DNA from: Paenibacillus kribbensis
Lineage (GTDB): Bacteria > Bacillota > Bacilli > Paenibacillales > Paenibacillaceae
NCBI RefSeq assembly: GCF_002240415.1
Contig: NZ_CP020028.1
Coordinates: forward strand, 4,613,501 to 4,677,500
Reading direction: 5' to 3'
Length of the DNA stretch: 64,000 bases
Positions 61,562-64,000 of the stretch are shown piece after piece (the first letter of the stretch is position 1; each line of letters starts with the position of its first letter). The notes beneath the pieces were generated by a model. It was not told where the DNA came from. It searched no databases and saw nothing but the letters and a program-made list of their open reading frames with translations. A program made the position numbers and the translations under genes.

Positions 61562-62276
61562 TTATCGAAAAATAAGTGTTTGATTAAATAGTAAATCATT
61601 TCTCTTTAAGTAATTACCATTAAAAGTAATAGGAACCGAAGTTCCTTTGAAATAATCTCTCTTATTATCATGTTTTATAGCATGTACATGAAGATGCGGC
61701 TCACTGCTGTAACCTGAGTTCCCTACTTTCGCTATTTCTTGTCCAATCTTGACAAAATCATTTTTCTTAACTAGCAGACTATTTTTTTTCAAGTGTAACA
61801 ACAAAACATTATATTCTTTATACTTGATGATAATCATATTTGTAGCACTACCACCCAGGGTATTTGGCACATTATCATCTACTCCATCCACAACTTCGAT
61901 AATCGACTGCCTCTTCGTGTTTAGGAGTGGATATAATGTATGACATGCTAAATAAAATACATATAGAAACCTGATAAATCGCTATTAAGCCGTAAAGGAT
62001 CGTGAATATTTTTGTTTTTTTATTTGTACCTTTAGATTCAAAAGAGTGTAAAGAGGTCATTTTGCGAAATAAAGCGCATCCAAACAAGACGATCTAAACA
62101 AGACGTAAATAATAGCTGATTTCTGTCCAATCATTTATGAATAAAATCATGAACGTATATCCACTTGTAAACAAAGTGTGTATGACCCACAAGGAACGAT
62201 TTCTAAATGGGAAGCAAGCCATTATCCAATAGAGCATAATCGGAATCAGCAGCATTTTTACGATATAATAGAACAT
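61562..62276 (-). pseudogene. Decayed membrane M23-type peptidase
   Basis: The N-terminal membrane part (MFYYIVKMLLIPIMLYWIMA) meets an in-frame TAG near 62095 and then continues in the same frame (LFGCALFRKMTSLHSFESKG; ILYGLIAIYQVSICILF). A frameshift near 61890 leads to the C-terminal M23 half (GVDDNVPNTLGGSATNMII; GNSGYSSEPHLHVHAI). The HxH motif is present, but the upstream zinc-ligand block (GxxxxHxxxD) is missing, so an internal deletion is also likely. Not functional as it stands. Confidence 0.7.
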
Positions 62277-62282
62277 TCAAAT

Positions 62283-63401
62283 TCATTCCTTATTATCTGA
62301 TAATTTGCGACTTACCTCTTCTTGAAATTCAATATCCGTTAATATTTTATAAAAAAACAAATCTAACTTCTGTTTAAGCCAGATATGATCCATCCCAGAA
62401 TCATCTTGAATAAACAGAGCTAATTGAATATCGTTTCCTTCCAGATCCGTACAATATAAAGCCTCGGTTAGAACAGAAATGGTAGATCCTCCTTTGTTTC
62501 CAAACTCTATTAGCTTGGAATCATCTACTTGCCGCTGAATTAGCTGTTTCAGATATGAATTTGCTGTAGGAGGAACCAGCTCCTCCTTGTGTATGAGCTT
62601 CATGAGATAAGCATATTCTTTAGTCGTTGAACGAGGAAGCTTGCACGATTCCAGCACTTGAAGCTTTCGTGCATAATTTTTCCTGGTGTTCCATTTCTGA
62701 ATACATTCTATCCTCTGATCACGATTTAAAATCTGATGAATTTCAATAGATTTCTTCATGTATTCCTCATAGCTCATCTCACTTATTCTTTGTATCGTCT
62801 CTGTAAATCCTATGTTTTCGGTCTCTTGGATATAAGGAGACATGAATCCCGCAGATGAAAAAGGAAAGATTTTATCATGGGAGGAAAGCGAGAGTTTCAT
62901 AATATTCTCATTGATCTTATCCAAACCCATTTTCGCCATCAGAAATTCTGTATTGGCATTGGAACTATATGCTAACATTCCGTGAGCAATATCCAATAAC
63001 GTGATTTTTCCTCGAACTTCTTTATGGTTGGAGCGAATGGAACTGATCCAGTTATTATGAGCGTTACCATCCGAACCAGGGATATAAAATTTATTTAATT
63101 CCGCTAAAGGGACAAGTTCCTGCTCATCTAATATTTTCGCCGCTACTTGGCGAGCAAATTCGATAGCAATGATCACTTTGGCCGTGCTGGCAAGCGGCAT
63201 TTTAACTTCTGAGTTATAGCTGATTTTCTCCATACCATTTTTGATCATATACAAAGATGCTTTACTCGGATTTTCTTTCAAAAAGCTTAGAACATCCATT
63301 TCTGTTTTCCTATTATTTTGCCCCTTCGCAATGAACAAAAACAGGATACATATGAACGCAAATATTAAAATCATAGCTACTATCAATAAAATTATTTTCA
63401 T
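62283..63401 (-). CDS. Membrane-anchored serine hydrolase, class A beta-lactamase-like
   Basis: A 372-residue protein with one N-terminal membrane helix (about 1-26). The active-site STAK (S72, K75) is in MPLASTAKVIIAIEFA, a SxN-like block is AYSSNANTEFL, and the KTG-equivalent is FGNKGGSTIS. This matches the beta-lactamase2/PF13354-type serine hydrolases, many of which are not antibiotic-inactivating. The ATG at 63401 follows AAGGAG. The gene follows the DCC gene closely and precedes the decayed M23 gene, likely one former operon. Confidence 0.8.
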   Translation of the reverse strand: MKIILLIVAMILIFAFICILFLFIAKGQNNRKTEMDVLSFLKENPSKASLYMIKNGMEKISYNSEVKMPLASTAKVIIAIEFARQVAAKILDEQELVPLAELNKFYIPGSDGNAHNNWISSIRSNHKEVRGKITLLDIAHGMLAYSSNANTEFLMAKMGLDKINENIMKLSLSSHDKIFPFSSAGFMSPYIQETENIGFTETIQRISEMSYEEYMKKSIEIHQILNRDQRIECIQKWNTRKNYARKLQVLESCKLPRSTTKEYAYLMKLIHKEELVPPTANSYLKQLIQRQVDDSKLIEFGNKGGSTISVLTEALYCTDLEGNDIQLALFIQDDSGMDHIWLKQKLDLFFYKILTDIEFQEEVSRKLSDNKE

Positions 63402-63411
63402 ACTTTGCTCC

Positions 63412-63783
63412 TTAATGGACACGCTTCGGATGAAGTTCACATAAGTCGTCACAGTTCCCCACGGGAACCACTTTTCTTTTAGAAGCTATATAATCATACA
63501 AATAACCGCCTATACCCATCTTTTTGAAAATAATTATAAAAGGAACCGCAAACCTTAGCATTTTAAAATAATCCAGCTTGTACAAATTGTCCTTTATATT
63601 TGTACAGACAGGACACCAACCATCATAGAAAACCAGAATTTGTTTGTGTTGAAAGCTTGCATATCCTAATCTTCTTGTTTTTCTTCGAATTGTAATTGAT
63701 ATTTTCCGGAAACTGGTCTTTATAAAATGGTATAACTTTTTATATTCTCGATCCCTAAACAACAATAATTCCATAACAATCAT
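63412..63783 (-). CDS. DCC-family (DUF393) thiol-disulfide protein, shortened
   Basis: A 123-residue protein. The hallmark FYDGWCPVC is present, with the family's closing block YLYDYIASKRKVVPVG and NCDDLC. Between LRF and VPFIII the family's middle segment of about 50 residues appears to be missing, while the frame is kept. Activity is therefore doubtful. The ATG at 63783 overlaps the previous stop by one base (TAATG); MELLLF at 63774 is an alternative start. Confidence 0.7.
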   Translation of the reverse strand: MIVMELLLFRDREYKKLYHFIKTSFRKISITIRRKTRRLGYASFQHKQILVFYDGWCPVCTNIKDNLYKLDYFKMLRFAVPFIIIFKKMGIGGYLYDYIASKRKVVPVGNCDDLCELHPKRVH

Positions 63784-64000
63784 TAATTAATGAAAATGTC
63801 ACGTAGTTCAACAACATCCTTCACAACTCCTTTCCAACCATATACGCCATTATCTTCTTTCACTTTAAAATGAAGATCATCTCGCTTTGAATATGGAATC
63901 GCATTCGATATTGAGGTCATAAACTGGACATCGGTTATTTCATGCTCCAAAAACTTCCTTTTCGCAAACGCAGAGGCATAGCGGTATATGATTTGTTTAA
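63783..64000 (-). CDS. 3' end of an unidentified gene
   Basis: The last 71 codons of a gene cut by the window edge (IIYRYASAFAKRKFLEHEIT; IPYSKRDDLHFKVKEDNG; ELRDIFIN). No family recognised. It shares an operon with the DCC gene (TAATG overlap). DCC proteins often follow HTTM/gamma-carboxylase-like membrane proteins, but this tail does not show it. Confidence 0.6.
   Translation of the reverse strand, partial: KQIIYRYASAFAKRKFLEHEITDVQFMTSISNAIPYSKRDDLHFKVKEDNGVYGWKGVVKDVVELRDIFIN

Noticed and set aside
62283..63401. Serine hydrolase as an antibiotic-resistance beta-lactamase
   Set aside because: STAK and KGGS fit the fold, but it is membrane-anchored, lacks the standard class A omega-loop pattern by eye and sits in a decayed operon; resistance cannot be claimed.
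1..64000. CRISPR arrays, rRNA and complete tRNA genes
   Set aside because: No regularly spaced repeats, rRNA cores or full cloverleaf sequences were seen on either strand.

Overview
The window looks like chromosome of a plant- or soil-associated Paenibacillus (P. polymyxa group or close relative). The basis is moderate GC, Gram-positive ribosome binding sites (AGGAGG type), frequent TTG/GTG starts, a Des/DesK/DesR cold-lipid module, a dck-dgk pair, an SLH-domain surface protein, stalk (copper amine oxidase N-terminal-like) domains and a family 3 pectate lyase. This is inference from gene content; there is no rRNA or complete tRNA to confirm it.

Layout. 1-0.5 kb: start of a minus-strand gene behind a TPP riboswitch with promoter and attenuator. 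0.5-10.3 kb: housekeeping and metabolic genes (tatD, an RlaP-type nucleotidyltransferase, two overlapping WYL regulators, aldo/keto reductase, cysK, MFS exporter, glycosyltransferase, phosphotransferase). 10.4-11.1 kb: secreted pectate lyase. 11.7-17.9 kb: a shikimate/quinate island (shikimate kinase, type I dehydroquinate dehydratase, two paralogous MFS carriers, a LysR regulator, a shikimate/quinate dehydrogenase); both carriers have a Crp/Fnr-like dyad upstream. 18-24.9 kb: rtcB, an oxidoreductase, an Rpn-type nuclease, dck-dgk, desK-desR. 25-28 kb: des diverges from a ZTP-riboswitch-controlled folD-fchA pair. 28-41.9 kb: RCC1/stalk protein, Fur-box siderophore lipoprotein, HxlR/nitroreductase pair, large SLH protein, amino acid permease, two SDR enzymes, and a MarR regulator with twin operators.

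The most unusual part is 41.9-58.6 kb. Two cassettes encode contractile-injection-type spike proteins (VgrG/gpD family) in a Gram-positive setting. Cassette 1 (42.0-46.4 kb) has a PsbP/DUF1795-like possible chaperone, VgrG, a pentapeptide-repeat protein, an Imm11-like protein and a DUF4280 PAAR-like tip. Cassette 2 (55.2-58.6 kb) has a second VgrG, a polymorphic toxin ending in a YwqJ-type deaminase domain, and a probable immunity protein. Both are preceded by the same roughly 100-bp sequence, which contains a sigma-D-like promoter at identical spacing. The second VgrG and its toxin look like one ancestral polypeptide split by a one-base slip in a C5 tract. Between the cassettes are ordinary genes (selO, GNAT enzymes, LysR, bluB, TetR/hydrolase).

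59-62.3 kb is a zone of gene decay on the minus strand: four genes with frameshifts, in-frame stops or internal losses, two of them at homopolymer runs, plus an intact cupin gene. The window ends with a serine hydrolase, a shortened DCC-family protein and the 3' end of an unidentified gene. No sheath, tube or baseplate genes, CRISPR arrays or transposases are visible.
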